DNA from: Qipengyuania marincola
GTDB taxonomy: Bacteria > Pseudomonadota > Alphaproteobacteria > Sphingomonadales > Sphingomonadaceae
DNA: 64,000 bases
Direction: 5' to 3'
Assembly: GCF_029688625.1 (NCBI RefSeq)
Contig: NZ_JARULC010000003.1
Span: 62,001 to 126,000, forward strand
Positions 53,537 to 62,654 of the stretch are shown piece after piece. Each line of letters begins with the position of its first letter. Within the stretch, counting starts at the first letter, position 1. The notes below the pieces were generated by a model. It saw only the letters and a list, made by a program, of their open reading frames with translations, did not search any database and was not told the origin of the DNA. The translations under genes and the position numbers were made by a program.

Positions 53537-55074
53537 TTACCCCAGATCCTTTTCACTTTCCTGCGGATACGACCCAGGCGGCTTCCATTGCTGAACGGCC
53601 CGTCTTTTGCAAACGGCTCGAAGAGATCCTCGGGATCTTCGGGGTCGAGTATCCCGCTTTGCGCGATCGTTTCCTCAACCTCGTTAAGGTCGGGTGGATG
53701 ATACCGGCATAGCCTGCGCCCGTCCGTTTTCGCCAGCTGGTCGATCGTCGCGGCCATCGTCTCGTGAACGTCGAGCATTTGCGCGATCGCATCAATGTCC
53801 AGACCGGTGTGTTCAGCCAGAAGCGTCAATCGGATGCGCCGTATCGCCTCTGCGGCATGCTCGTTTCCTTCGCGCGTCGCATCGATGAAGATGTCACATT
53901 CACTGTCGAGGCCCATGGAACGGTTGTTCATATTGGCCGACCCGATGCGAAGGACCTCGTCGTCCACGATCATAATTTTTGCATGAACATAGATGTCCGT
54001 ATCCCCATTGCGAGGACACCAGATGGAAAAGCAGTGCTGCTCGTCCACCTCCTCGATGCAGCGGACGATTTCCGCGCGTGTGTGGTCCATCGCCTGCGAT
54101 TCAAGCCAGCCGTCGGCCGAAGCGGGATGGACGATCAGCACTTCGGGCGGATCGTCTTCTTCCATCCGCTCGATGATGGCTTCGGCAATTGCCTGAGATG
54201 CGAAGTACTGACTTTCCGCGTAGATGAACTTCTTTGCCCGCTTGATATGCTGGACAAACAACGTCTCGATTTCGCGCACCGCTTCCCAGTCGCGGTATTT
54301 CGCGCGTGTGCGCGCAATACCTACCTCGACATTCTCGAAATCAGGCTCGAGCTCATCGGGCCACAGGCTCTCGTCCGGCGCTTTCAAGGGAACGAGTGGC
54401 TTGCCGCCAGCCCTGATCCAGCGATCCCGCGCGAGGTCGCTGATGGCATCGGAGACGTCCCCCTCCATCATCATCGAGGCATCGTGCCAAGGCATGTATT
54501 CGAAACCCGATGGCGTCTTGCGCCTCGGGTCATTCTCGCGGTGCTCGCTCGTGTCCCAGCGCCTGGCGGTCATGTCGATGCCGCCACACACTGCCAACGA
54601 ATTGTCGAGCACAGCGATCTTCTGGTGATGGCTGCACCCCACGGGATGGGCCGTATCGAACTTGAAATCGATCCGTCGGTGCCGGAACCAGCGCAGCAGA
54701 TCCCACCACATCGAACCGCGGAACGTGAACTTGAAGACGCCAAAACTCCATTTGAGAATCCGGATTTCGAGCGTCTTGTTGTGCCGCACCATCCACGCGA
54801 AGAAGGCGCCCAGTCTGCGCGGGTAGCCTTTCTTGAAGGGCCGTTCGTACCAGCGACGCCCCTGATCGAGGTGGATGCGGGTGTCGAAATCCCACCCGAC
54901 CAGGAAAATACGATAGCGGGCATTCAACATGGCGCGCTGCATCGCCGCGAAATAATCTTCGGCGTCGATCAGAACCTTGGCGCGCTTGGCTTGCACGTAG
55001 CGCCAAACCCCCGGTTCGACGCCATCGTCGAGCCGGGAGACCGTTTTCGGATCGGGTTCCTCGTCTTTTGTCAC
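53533..55074 (-). CDS. phospholipase D family protein (cardiolipin-synthase-like)
   Basis: 513 residues with two HKD motifs: GCSHHQKIAVLDNSLAVCGG near residue 148 and VHAKIMIVDDEVLRIGSANM near 373, each H-x-K-x4-D. The N-terminus has no long membrane helix, so the protein is probably cytoplasmic or peripheral. It may hydrolyse or transfer phosphatidyl groups; closest by plan to the PLD subgroup with a long insertion (EHRENDPRRKTPSGFEYMPW). It starts the transcript that includes folE. Confidence 0.92.
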   Translation of the reverse strand: MTKDEEPDPKTVSRLDDGVEPGVWRYVQAKRAKVLIDAEDYFAAMQRAMLNARYRIFLVGWDFDTRIHLDQGRRWYERPFKKGYPRRLGAFFAWMVRHNKTLEIRILKWSFGVFKFTFRGSMWWDLLRWFRHRRIDFKFDTAHPVGCSHHQKIAVLDNSLAVCGGIDMTARRWDTSEHRENDPRRKTPSGFEYMPWHDASMMMEGDVSDAISDLARDRWIRAGGKPLVPLKAPDESLWPDELEPDFENVEVGIARTRAKYRDWEAVREIETLFVQHIKRAKKFIYAESQYFASQAIAEAIIERMEEDDPPEVLIVHPASADGWLESQAMDHTRAEIVRCIEEVDEQHCFSIWCPRNGDTDIYVHAKIMIVDDEVLRIGSANMNNRSMGLDSECDIFIDATREGNEHAAEAIRRIRLTLLAEHTGLDIDAIAQMLDVHETMAATIDQLAKTDGRRLCRYHPPDLNEVEETIAQSGILDPEDPEDLFEPFAKDGPFSNGSRLGRIRRKVKRIWGK

Positions 55075-55099
55075 ACCCCTCCAGCGAACGCGCGAGCGC

Positions 55100-55591
55100 C
55101 TATTCCTTCGCCTCTTCCTTCTTCTCTGGCGTCACTTCGGCTTCCGCCTTTTCCTCTTCTTTGCGACGATCGAAGACACTGCGCATGTGGTCCATGTCCT
55201 TGTCGTCGAGGTAGTTTTCGAAGTCGGGGAAGTGATCTTCCTCTTCCTCGTTGATGTGGTGGCGGTACCGGTGGTCGAATTCCTTGAATTTCGTGAGCCA
55301 GGCCCCCGAAGCCATGTCGGTCGCGGCCAGATCGTTTAGCGCTTCGTCGATCTCATGGTGCTCGGCAACCGAGTGACGTGTCTCGTCGGTGGTAGGTGGC
55401 TTGCGCAGCATCGTCGAATACAAGGCCTGCTCCTCAGCTGCTGCGTGACTTTTCAGTTCCTTCGTCAGCTCGGTGAACAGCTTTTCGCGCTCATCTGTTT
55501 CGCCGCTGGTTTCAAGCAGCTTGTCGAGCAACTCGCGGTGGCGATCGTGATCCTGCTTGAGGCGATCGAAAATTTCGGTGGTGTCAGCCAT
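55100..55591 (-). CDS. hemerythrin-domain protein
   Basis: 163 residues. The di-iron ligand pattern is HDRHRELLDK, KSHAAAEEQALY, AEHHEIDEAL and HRYRHHINEEEEDHFPDF in order, as in hemerythrin HHE domains. The C-terminus is highly charged (about 125-163, many Lys/Glu). Such proteins bind oxygen or handle iron and oxidative stress. ATG 55591 is used, since upstream codons are unlike the family. Divergent from the zincin-like gene. Confidence 0.9.
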   Translation of the reverse strand: MADTTEIFDRLKQDHDRHRELLDKLLETSGETDEREKLFTELTKELKSHAAAEEQALYSTMLRKPPTTDETRHSVAEHHEIDEALNDLAATDMASGAWLTKFKEFDHRYRHHINEEEEDHFPDFENYLDDKDMDHMRSVFDRRKEEEKAEAEVTPEKKEEAKE

Positions 55592-55679
55592 GACTGCTCT
55601 CCTTTGCAACACTAACAGGCAAACCCAACGCCGGTTCCGCCAGCTTGCACACGAACGGAAGGCGTCCCATCTCTTCACG

Positions 55680-56075
55680 ATGATGCACGACCGCCAGGGC
55701 CCGAGCGCCGTTCAGATGCAACAGATGGCAGAAGCGGTCGTCCGCTCTTTGCCCGAGGAATTCCGCGACCAGATGGGCGAGATCGTCCTGCAGGTGGAAG
55801 ACTTCGCGACACCGGAACAGCTCGCATCGGTGGACCTGACTGACAAATGGACGCTGACCGGGCTGTACGAAGGGGAAGCCCTGCCCGATCGCTCGATCTG
55901 GACCAGTGGCCGAATGCCAGCGCGTATCTGGCTCTTCCGCGAGCCGCTCATCGCCGAATGGCGGGCGACCGGGGTTCAGATGGACGATCTGGTGCGCCAT
56001 GTCGTGGTTCACGAAGCCGGCCATCACTTCGGCTTCAGCGACGATGACATGCACCGGCTGGAGGATGAAGCCTAG
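55680..56075 (+). CDS. zincin-like metallopeptidase family protein
   Basis: 131 residues. VVVHEAGHHFGFSDDDMHRL carries HExxH plus the downstream acidic/His motif of the family of small, possibly minimal, metallopeptidases (DUF1025-like). The start segment (RSLPEEFRDQMGEIVLQVED) is typical. A target is not known. Two adjacent Met codons (55680 and 55683) make the exact start ambiguous. A strong terminator follows. Confidence 0.87.
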   Translation: MMHDRQGPSAVQMQQMAEAVVRSLPEEFRDQMGEIVLQVEDFATPEQLASVDLTDKWTLTGLYEGEALPDRSIWTSGRMPARIWLFREPLIAEWRATGVQMDDLVRHVVVHEAGHHFGFSDDDMHRLEDEA

Positions 56076-56120
56076 TAAGGCGCTCCGACTGCGGTTTCGC
56101 ATTCGTTATAACGACCCACC

Positions 56121-56159
56121 AAAAAAGCCCACGACCCTAAGCGGGTCATGGGCTTTTTT
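56121..56159. terminator. bidirectional rho-independent terminator
   Basis: GCCCACGACCC (56127-56137) pairs, with one mismatch, with GGGTCATGGGC (56143-56153), flanked by A6 on the left and T6 on the right. It ends the zincin-like gene going right and tRNA-Arg going left. Confidence 0.85.
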
Positions 56160-56235
56160 GGCGCGCCAGGAAGGATTCGAACCTCCGACCGCCTGATTCG
56201 TAGTCAGGTACTCTATCCAGCTGAGCTACTGGCGC
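56159..56235 (-). tRNA. tRNA-Arg (anticodon ACG)
   Basis: Acceptor GCGCCAG/CTGGCGC, D stem GCTC/GAGT, anticodon stem CCTGA/TCAGG around CTACGAA (anticodon ACG, A34 read as inosine), T arm GGAGG-TTCGAAT-CCTTC, discriminator G and encoded CCA. It lies on the minus strand; its CCA end touches the terminator T-run. Confidence 0.97.
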
Positions 56236-56279
56236 GTTGGAGGGCGCCACATAGGGGGGGCTTGCAAACTTGGCAATCC

Positions 56280-56711
56280 CTAAACCTCCACTTTTTCGAA
56301 CAGACTGCGCGCCAAAGCAACATCCAGCGGTGGCTTGGCGAGAAGGCATATTTCAGCCGGCTCGAACCACCTGACCATCCCTCCCTCGCACGCACGGAGT
56401 TCGCCCCCGGTCCATCGGGAGGTGTAAAGAAGTATGACAATCGGCCGCGCACCGGCTTCCTGCGCAAATGCTGCTGGCACAAGCGTTTCAGGGTCAAGCC
56501 GGTAGTCGAGCTCTTCCTTGATCTCGCGGACCAGCGCAGCCACGGGCGTTTCGCCCGACTCGACTTTACCCCCAGGAAATTCCCACAGGCCCGCATGCGC
56601 CTTGCCCGGAGGGCGTTGATGCATCAGCCAGCGACCGCTCGCGTCGGAAAGCGCAAGGGCGACAACCGGTATCCATGTCGGAATATTTTCCAGGTTCTCT
56701 GCTCCCTTCAA
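56280..56711 (-). CDS. mutT: NUDIX hydrolase, MutT type
   Basis: 143 residues. GLWEFPGGKVESGETPVAAL then VREIKEELDY is the Nudix box (GX5EX7REUXEEXGU). RWLMHQRPPGKAHAGLWEFP precedes it as in 8-oxo-dGTP diphosphatase MutT, which cleans oxidised nucleotides. YTSRWTGGELRACEGGMVRW is also MutT-like. Single gene; divergent from the first Flp pilin. Confidence 0.9.
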   Translation of the reverse strand: MKGAENLENIPTWIPVVALALSDASGRWLMHQRPPGKAHAGLWEFPGGKVESGETPVAALVREIKEELDYRLDPETLVPAAFAQEAGARPIVILLYTSRWTGGELRACEGGMVRWFEPAEICLLAKPPLDVALARSLFEKVEV

Positions 56712-56784
56712 CTTTTTCTTAACGGACTGCCCCGTATCCAGCCGATGTCAGCTTCGACAAAGTGACAATTGGGGCAACGGAAAA

Positions 56785-56964
56785 ATGGTCAAATTCCTGA
56801 ATAAACTGGGACGCGACGAAAGCGGTGCCACGGCTGTCGAATATGGGCTGATTGTCGCTCTTATCTTCATCGCAATGCTTGGAGCAGTGACATCCTTCAG
56901 CAATGCGAACATCGCAACATACACCGCAATTGAAACCGCGGTAACCAGCGTGACTGGAGCATAG
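56785..56964 (+). CDS. Flp/Fap pilin component, divergent copy
   Basis: 59 residues. DESGATAVEYGLIVALIFIA has the prepilin cleavage site (after G of SG-ATAVEY, E5/Y6 rule) and the hydrophobic helix of Flp pilins. The helix differs from its neighbour's, and the tail (ATYTAIETAVTSVTGA) is unlike it. Weak ribosome site (CGGAAAA). No Tad secretion genes adjoin. Too short for most gene finders. Confidence 0.88.
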   Translation: MVKFLNKLGRDESGATAVEYGLIVALIFIAMLGAVTSFSNANIATYTAIETAVTSVTGA

Positions 56965-56981
56965 GGGCAGTTTTGTTGCGC

Positions 56982-57006
56982 AGGTGTTAGGAAATTCTCA
57001 ACACCT
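56982..57006. promoter_or_regulatory. inverted repeat between the two pilin genes
   Basis: AGGTGTT (56982-56988) and AACACCT (57000-57006) form a 7-bp dyad, 17 bases after the first pilin stop and 76 before the second start. It could be an operator or a weak transcript end. No T-tract follows. Confidence 0.35.
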
Positions 57007-57082
57007 CGGCTGCAAAACGGAAAACAGCTCGAACCGTATGTCGGAGCGAGCCGGGAATGAAGACTGAACCAGGAGACATATT

Positions 57083-57262
57083 ATGAAGTTCATCAAGCAG
57101 CTGCGTCGCAACGAAGAAGGCGCCACCGCTATCGAATACGGCCTGATCGCCGCTCTCATCGCTGTCGCGGCCATTTCGGCGCTGACCGGCCTCGGTACCA
57201 AGGTTTCGGGCACCTTCAAGGCTGCCGGCGACGCAATGCCGGCGGCTGCTGCTAACGCCTAA
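57083..57262 (+). CDS. Flp/Fap pilin component
   Basis: 59 residues. NEEGATAIEYGLIAALIAVA is a canonical Flp leader plus pilin helix, cleaved after EEG. AAISALTGLGTKVSGTFKAA follows. AGGAG is well placed before ATG 57083, so it is probably made in larger amounts than the first copy. Flp pilins form the Tad pilus used in surface attachment; the secretion machinery must be elsewhere in the genome. A strong terminator follows. Confidence 0.95.
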   Translation: MKFIKQLRRNEEGATAIEYGLIAALIAVAAISALTGLGTKVSGTFKAAGDAMPAAAANA

Positions 57263-57285
57263 GCCAAAGCAGCAACGCAAAAAAG

Positions 57286-57317
57286 GGCGGCGGGGAGCAA
57301 TCCCCGCCGCCTTTTTT
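57286..57317 (+). terminator. strong rho-independent terminator of the pilin gene
   Basis: GGCGGCGGGGA (57286-57296) pairs exactly with TCCCCGCCGCC (57301-57311) around a GCAA tetraloop, followed by T6; A6 lies on the left. It probably also works for leftward transcription of the M48 protease gene. Confidence 0.92.
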
Positions 57318-57337
57318 GTTTATCGACGCGATTTATC

Positions 57338-58810
57338 TCAACGCCCCCGAACCACGACCTTGACCTTCTGGCCCGGCGTCACGTTTTCGTTCGACGAAAG
57401 GCCGTTGAGAACCCGGAAGCGCGCCACCTGATTGTCGTCATAGGCCATGTTTCGCGCCAGCGAGGCGACGGAGTCTCCGCTGCGTACTGTGACGACGTCG
57501 ATCTGCCGGGGAATTACGCGGGCCGCTTGTTGCGCGCCGATGCGACGCATTGACGAGAACATCGGATTGAACGCGCTCGCCTGTCCGGCCGGGGTGATGG
57601 CGAGAAAGTGGTAGGCCCGGTCGTTCGCGAACTCATAGGCGAAGACCGTCACATCCACATTGCCATTGCCCGACTGGACGCGCGTGGTGCCATAGGCGGC
57701 GGGCAGACCGTTCACAGTCGTGCGCTGGATCGAATCGGGCCGCAGATTGCGCTCTTCGGTCATACTGGCAAAGACCGTCCCGACATAATTGCCGAGATCG
57801 CCATTATAGGGTGCCAGCGTAAGCTGAGCGCGCCCACTCTGCCCGTTGATCGTGACCGCACGGGTGCCGTTGACCATGTAGAATCCTTGCGGTGCCGTGA
57901 AGGCGAGACGCAGATCGGGATGAATGAACTCCCGCCCCTCGATGACGCCCTGCGCCGGGTCATCGCCATACAGCAAGCCATCGATGCGGCTGAGGAAAGT
58001 GTCGCGATTCGTCACGCCGGTCATGCCCTGCGCCTTGGACAGCGCTGTCTGCACGCGACTTGCCGGATCCGGGTGAGTCGACGCCCATTCCGGCACGGTC
58101 GCATTATCGCGCCCCTGCACGCGCGCATCCAGCGCGTTCTGCGCGGCAAGGCTCGACAGCACGGTCGCCATGGCCCGCGGATCGTACCCCGCCTGATTGA
58201 GATAGCGGATGCCCAGCTCGTCAGCCTCCAGTTCCTGCTCGCGCGAGAAGCGCAATGTCAGGAGCTGCGAGCCCTGCAACAGGGTCTGGCCGACCTGCTG
58301 GCCGAGGCCCGAATTGCCGAGCAGAATGCCCGACAGGATTGCCCCGGCGGCGCCCAGCAATGTGTTGCGCTGAGCGGCCTGCTGGCGGCGTTGCGAGTGC
58401 CGTGCGGCCACGTGGCCGACTTCGTGACCGAGTACCCCGGCCAATTCCGCCTCATTATTCATCAGCGCGACGAGCTGCCGGGTCGTGTAAACGTAGCCAC
58501 CGGGCACGGCGAATGCATTGTTGACCGAGCTGTTCAGCAGCGAAACGGTGAAAGCCGAGCGCGCATTCCCAAGCCCCGATTGAACAGCGATGTTCTGGCC
58601 CACCTGCTCGACATATTGCGCCTGGCTGCCGGTCATCGCGCCACCGAATTCCGCCAGCAATTGCGGATGGGCCTCCGCGCCAATCTGCGCCTCGCTTTGC
58701 GTGATGGGTGCGGAGGAATCGGGGATCGGTCCCCCAACCGCAGCGCAGCCTGCCAGCGAGAGCGATAGCGATGCAGTTGTTGCGGCGAGTAAGGTCTTGG
58801 TGCGCGACAT
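57338..58810 (-). CDS. M48-family lipoprotein metalloprotease with LysM
   Basis: 490 residues. A lipoprotein signal with Cys22 (LSLSLAGCAA) anchors it in the envelope. The zinc site HEVGH (129-133, GVLGHEVGHVAARHS) and the later QELEADELGIRYL motif match M48 proteases such as BepA/LoiP, which keep outer-membrane proteins in order. The C-terminus is a LysM fold (VRSGDSVASLARNMAYDDNQ), expected to hold peptidoglycan. GGGGAG precedes ATG 58810. Single gene. Confidence 0.92.
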   Translation of the reverse strand: MSRTKTLLAATTASLSLSLAGCAAVGGPIPDSSAPITQSEAQIGAEAHPQLLAEFGGAMTGSQAQYVEQVGQNIAVQSGLGNARSAFTVSLLNSSVNNAFAVPGGYVYTTRQLVALMNNEAELAGVLGHEVGHVAARHSQRRQQAAQRNTLLGAAGAILSGILLGNSGLGQQVGQTLLQGSQLLTLRFSREQELEADELGIRYLNQAGYDPRAMATVLSSLAAQNALDARVQGRDNATVPEWASTHPDPASRVQTALSKAQGMTGVTNRDTFLSRIDGLLYGDDPAQGVIEGREFIHPDLRLAFTAPQGFYMVNGTRAVTINGQSGRAQLTLAPYNGDLGNYVGTVFASMTEERNLRPDSIQRTTVNGLPAAYGTTRVQSGNGNVDVTVFAYEFANDRAYHFLAITPAGQASAFNPMFSSMRRIGAQQAARVIPRQIDVVTVRSGDSVASLARNMAYDDNQVARFRVLNGLSSNENVTPGQKVKVVVRGR

Positions 58811-58918
58811 TGAAGGGCTCCCCATGCGTCCGGGCGGCCACCAATGGCGCCCTTGGTTCAGTCTCTGGGTTGGAAAACCGGACTGTGGGGTGCTTTGTTC
58901 CCGCGCTGTTGCAAGGGC

Positions 58919-59863
58919 TTACCCGGCGATGCGCAGAAAGCGTTCCTCGCGCATGCGACGCAGTTCAGGGCCGGATTGGCGCGTGAGTTTGTCCAACTCC
59001 TCGGCGATGGCCCCGCCCAGCGAGATCGCCGCAGCGCGCGGATCGCGATGCGCGCCGCCGACAGGTTCCGGCACGATCCTGTCGATCACACCCAGTTCGG
59101 CGAGATCCTGCGCCGTTACTTTCATCGCCTCGGCCGCATCGGGCGCCTTTTCCGCCGTCCGCCACAAGATCGACGCGCATCCTTCGGGAGAGATGACGGA
59201 ATAGACCGCATGCTCCATCATCAGCACGCGTTCCGCGCTGGCAAGCGCCACGGCGCCGCCCGAACCGCCCTCGCCCACGATCGCGGCGACCATCGGAACC
59301 GGAAGTGCCAGGCACGCCTCGGTAGAGCGGGCGATCGCTTCTGCCTGCCCGCGTTCCTCGGCCTCCACACCTGGAAAAGCACCCGACGTATCGACCAGCG
59401 TCACGACCGGCAGGCCAAACCGCCCAGCCAGTTCCATCAGCCGGATTGCCTTGCGATAGCCTTCGGGCTTGCCCATCCCGAAATTGTGCCGCAACCGGCT
59501 CGCGGTATCATTGCCCTTTTCATGGCCGATGAGGACGATCTTGCGCCCGTCGAGCTTGGCGAACCCGCCGAGGATCGCTTCATCCTCGCCGAAGGAACGG
59601 TCCCCGCCCAGCGGCACGAATTCGTCGAATGCGTGCTCCACATAGTCGCGAAAGTGCGGGCGCGAAGGGTGGCGCGCAACCTGCGTTTTCTGCCACGGGG
59701 TCAGCGCCGCATAGGCGGTTTCGAGCAGAGCGGCGCTTTTCAGTTCGAGGCGCTGCAATTCGTTCGAGATATCAACCTCGTCGCCTTCGGCAGCGGCACG
59801 AAGCTCGGCTATCCGCTGTTCGAGTTCGGCGACCGGTTTTTCAAATTCGAGGTAGGAAATCAT
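58919..59863 (-). CDS. accA: acetyl-CoA carboxylase carboxyltransferase subunit alpha
   Basis: 314 residues. Moves carboxyl from biotin to acetyl-CoA with AccD, in fatty-acid synthesis. RHPSRPHFRDYVEHAFDEFV, LIGHEKGNDTASRLRHNFGM, VDTSGAFPGVEAEERGQAEA and SVISPEGCASILWR are conserved. ATG 59863 begins the family sequence (ISYLEFEKPVAELEQRI). It follows xerD by 10 bases on the same strand, so they share a transcript. Confidence 0.97.
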   Translation of the reverse strand: MISYLEFEKPVAELEQRIAELRAAAEGDEVDISNELQRLELKSAALLETAYAALTPWQKTQVARHPSRPHFRDYVEHAFDEFVPLGGDRSFGEDEAILGGFAKLDGRKIVLIGHEKGNDTASRLRHNFGMGKPEGYRKAIRLMELAGRFGLPVVTLVDTSGAFPGVEAEERGQAEAIARSTEACLALPVPMVAAIVGEGGSGGAVALASAERVLMMEHAVYSVISPEGCASILWRTAEKAPDAAEAMKVTAQDLAELGVIDRIVPEPVGGAHRDPRAAAISLGGAIAEELDKLTRQSGPELRRMREERFLRIAG

Positions 59864-59873
59864 CGCGCCGTCG

Positions 59874-60761
59874 CTAGTCCGATGTGCCCCGTTGCGCAAG
59901 CGGATGACGCTCGTTCACCAGCTTCACCAGGCGGGCCGCATCGACGTGCGTGTAAATCTGGGTCGTGGAAATGTCGGCATGGCCCAGCAATGTCTGAAGC
60001 GCGCGCAGATCCGCCCCACCCTCCAGCAGGTGCGTCGCGAAGGCGTGGCGCAGGACATGCGGGCTGAGTTTTTCGGGCGGCAGCCCGGCGCGAACCGCCA
60101 GAGCCTTGACCAGCTGGAACAGGCGGACGCGGGTCAGGTGGCTTTTGCGCGAAGGGAACAGCCACGGCGATTCGCTGTCTCGCTGTTCCAGCCAGCGCGA
60201 CAGGGCGACCCGCGCGCGCCGGCTGACCGGAACGATGCGCGCCTGCCCGCCCTTTCCGGTGACAGTCAGGAAAGGCTCATCACGCGGCACGGCCGACAGC
60301 GGAAGCGAAACCAGTTCGGTTGCCCGCAAGCCCGATCCATAGAGCAGTTCGAGCAGAACCAGCATGCGAATGCCCGCAGCAGACCCGCCCGCTGCATCCT
60401 CCTCTGCCTGCGCAAACAATTCCGCGATTTGGTCGTGCGAAAGAATCTTCGGCAATGGACGCCGCGCCGCCGGTCGTGCCAGCGCGCTCGTCGGGTCGTC
60501 GCTGCGCAGTCCCTCGTCTGCCAGGAAACCGAAGAACTGCCGAAGCGCGGATAGCTTGCGGGCGACTGTCGATGGAGCCAGCGCAGACCAGCGTTGGGCC
60601 AGCTGGCCCAGTTGCGCGGAACTTGCGGCATCGAGCCGACCGACCTGCTCCTGCGCCAATTCGAGATCGCGACGATAGGCAAGGATCGTGTTGCGCGCGG
60701 CACCGCGCTCGGCAGCCAGCATTGCCAGAAAATCGTCGATCGATGCTCCCGAGGCGCTCAT
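59874..60761 (-). CDS. xerD: site-specific tyrosine recombinase XerD
   Basis: 295 residues, chromosomal type. R in YGSGLRATELVSL, H-x-x-R in HVLRHAFATHLLEGG, H in LLGHADIS and the nucleophile Y in TTQIYTHVD are present. Resolves chromosome dimers at dif with XerC and FtsK. It is distinct from the island integrase, being shorter with no arm domain. Transcribed with accA. Confidence 0.94.
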   Translation of the reverse strand: MSASGASIDDFLAMLAAERGAARNTILAYRRDLELAQEQVGRLDAASSAQLGQLAQRWSALAPSTVARKLSALRQFFGFLADEGLRSDDPTSALARPAARRPLPKILSHDQIAELFAQAEEDAAGGSAAGIRMLVLLELLYGSGLRATELVSLPLSAVPRDEPFLTVTGKGGQARIVPVSRRARVALSRWLEQRDSESPWLFPSRKSHLTRVRLFQLVKALAVRAGLPPEKLSPHVLRHAFATHLLEGGADLRALQTLLGHADISTTQIYTHVDAARLVKLVNERHPLAQRGTSD

Positions 60762-60791
60762 TTCCAGCCTGGAACCAAGTCAGGCATCATC

Positions 60792-62654
60792 TCAGGCGCG
60801 CGCGACCGCCTCCGCGGCGATCATGCGCGCTTCCGCCTCCAGCCCGACACGGCGCAGGGCAGAGACGATATGATAGAGGTGACGCGGGGTCATCCTCTCC
60901 CAGCTGTCGCCCTGCATGCCGAGCCCTGCGAGGATGGCGACAAGCGCCGGATTTTCGACGTCAGCCGCCGCGCTGATCATGCGCGTCCAGCGTGTCTGCC
61001 CTCCAAGGCTCATTGAAAGTCGCCGGCTGTATTCGCCGATCTCGTCCGAACCGGCCCGGTCGAGTCCGGCAAGCCCCGCCACGAGCATACGCGACTTCCG
61101 CTGCCCCGCAGATTGGTCGGCGTCCACGAAGCTGTCGAGTTCGCCATCGCTTATTGCGGACGCGTGACCTGGGGCAGCCAGCGCGAGCAGCGCCCAGCCA
61201 AGCGAGCCTTCTTCGACCACGCCCGACCAGCGCATGGCATCGCGATCGAGGCCGGCAGTCAGCATCGAAGCGATCAGTTCCCCGGCATCACTATCAAGCG
61301 CGTCGGAGGCGGGAAGCCGGGCGGCAGCGTAGGCGGTAAGGACCTTGCGACCGTAGGCGGTTTCACCGGCATCGTTCCAGAGGTCGCGAATGGCAGCGAA
61401 GCGGGCAGCAGGGTCGGCTCCGACATAGGCTTCGCGCAGACGCGAGGCGCGACGATAGGCGTCGCTATCATCCCCGCCCGCAGCATATATCTGGCTGTAG
61501 AGATCGACCATCGCATTCGCGGAATAGAGGCCGCTCTGGGCAGCAAGATCCGCGGCATCAACGCGCTCTGCCGGTGCGAGCGCGGGTGTGAGTGCCGCGC
61601 TCTTCAAGAGGTTGGCGCCGAGGTCTTCGGTGAGCCCCTCGGGCACCGGCTCGCCCAGCGCATTGGCCAGCGCAAAGCGCCACGGTGTCAGGTCCTCGAC
61701 CCCGTCCCACTCGATCGTCACGGCCCGGCGACCGGTTCCAGCCGCTCCTGCAAATCGCTGTGCAAAGAGAATATCGATCGCCTCGCCCTCGCCACGAGAC
61801 TGGAGGCGACGCAGATCGTTCTGGGCGCGCGTCTCCTCCCCCGCATAGGCGGCGCAGATGCCGGCCAGCATCTGCCACTGCGGAGTGTCGCGACCGCTCT
61901 GTGCGAGACGCACGGCCGGGCATGCTCCCACGATGTCCGCCGTGCCGATATAGGCATCGATCGCCGCATCGGTGAGTTCGGGCGAGTAATTCGCTGTGTC
62001 GATATCCTGCACCAGCGCGCGGGCAACCGCATGTTCGCCCATGGCATTGAGTGCCCGCACGCGCAGCGTGGCGAACTCGGCCGGGTCCATGCCGTCGGGC
62101 GCGGCAAGACGGCTGGCGAGCGCGCGGCGCAAGAGAATGTGGCCCCAGCGCGACACCACCGGCCCGGTCATCCCCGCTAGCGCCGCACGCACCAGGGCTG
62201 AAGGCTGTCGGCCCAGCGATCCGGCGGGCATGCCGCCTTCCGCGGGCGCCAGCAGACCGGCTTGCGCCATCGACCGTTGGGCAGCCGGTGGAATGTCGAA
62301 CTTCGGCTTCAGCCCGAGCAACTCGTCAAGCTCGTCGGTGGACATGCGCTCGAGTTCCTCGAGCGTTGGAAGATTTGCCAGATCGAAGCCGTCGGCACTC
62401 GGAGTGGGTCCACCGTCCGATCGATCCGGAAGCGGCTGGACGATCTCGCCCGGGGTCCGGTTCACGCCGTCGGCTCCAGGCGTGGCGGTCGGCGTCGCCG
62501 ATGGCGTTGCCGGGGATTGTCGCGGCGTCGGGCTCGGGCTGGGCGAAGGTTGGTCGAAGCCCGGCGGCAGAAGGTCCGCCGGCGCGGATTGTGCCCATAC
62601 TATCGAGGAACACAGAGCCAGGGCGCCGCCGCCGATCAGCCAGCCGGTCTTCAT
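60792..62654 (-). CDS. large secreted hypothetical protein
   Basis: 620 residues. Signal peptide (MKTGWLIGGGALALCSSIVW, cleaved after AQ) is followed by a Pro/Ser/Thr-rich linker (about 25-60, PSPSPSPTPRQSPATPSA). A long Ala-rich, all-helical domain without catalytic motifs follows, of a type built from repeated helix pairs (TPR/SEL1-like feel, no exact repeat seen). Likely periplasmic. It shares a 4-base overlap with the tiny membrane gene upstream. Close homologs are known in related genera as hypothetical proteins, as recalled. Confidence 0.8.
   Translation of the reverse strand: MKTGWLIGGGALALCSSIVWAQSAPADLLPPGFDQPSPSPSPTPRQSPATPSATPTATPGADGVNRTPGEIVQPLPDRSDGGPTPSADGFDLANLPTLEELERMSTDELDELLGLKPKFDIPPAAQRSMAQAGLLAPAEGGMPAGSLGRQPSALVRAALAGMTGPVVSRWGHILLRRALASRLAAPDGMDPAEFATLRVRALNAMGEHAVARALVQDIDTANYSPELTDAAIDAYIGTADIVGACPAVRLAQSGRDTPQWQMLAGICAAYAGEETRAQNDLRRLQSRGEGEAIDILFAQRFAGAAGTGRRAVTIEWDGVEDLTPWRFALANALGEPVPEGLTEDLGANLLKSAALTPALAPAERVDAADLAAQSGLYSANAMVDLYSQIYAAGGDDSDAYRRASRLREAYVGADPAARFAAIRDLWNDAGETAYGRKVLTAYAAARLPASDALDSDAGELIASMLTAGLDRDAMRWSGVVEEGSLGWALLALAAPGHASAISDGELDSFVDADQSAGQRKSRMLVAGLAGLDRAGSDEIGEYSRRLSMSLGGQTRWTRMISAAADVENPALVAILAGLGMQGDSWERMTPRHLYHIVSALRRVGLEAEARMIAAEAVARA

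Noticed and set aside
53764-55254. A 496-codon open frame opposite the phospholipase D gene
   Set aside because: Antisense shadow; both HKD motifs are on the other strand.
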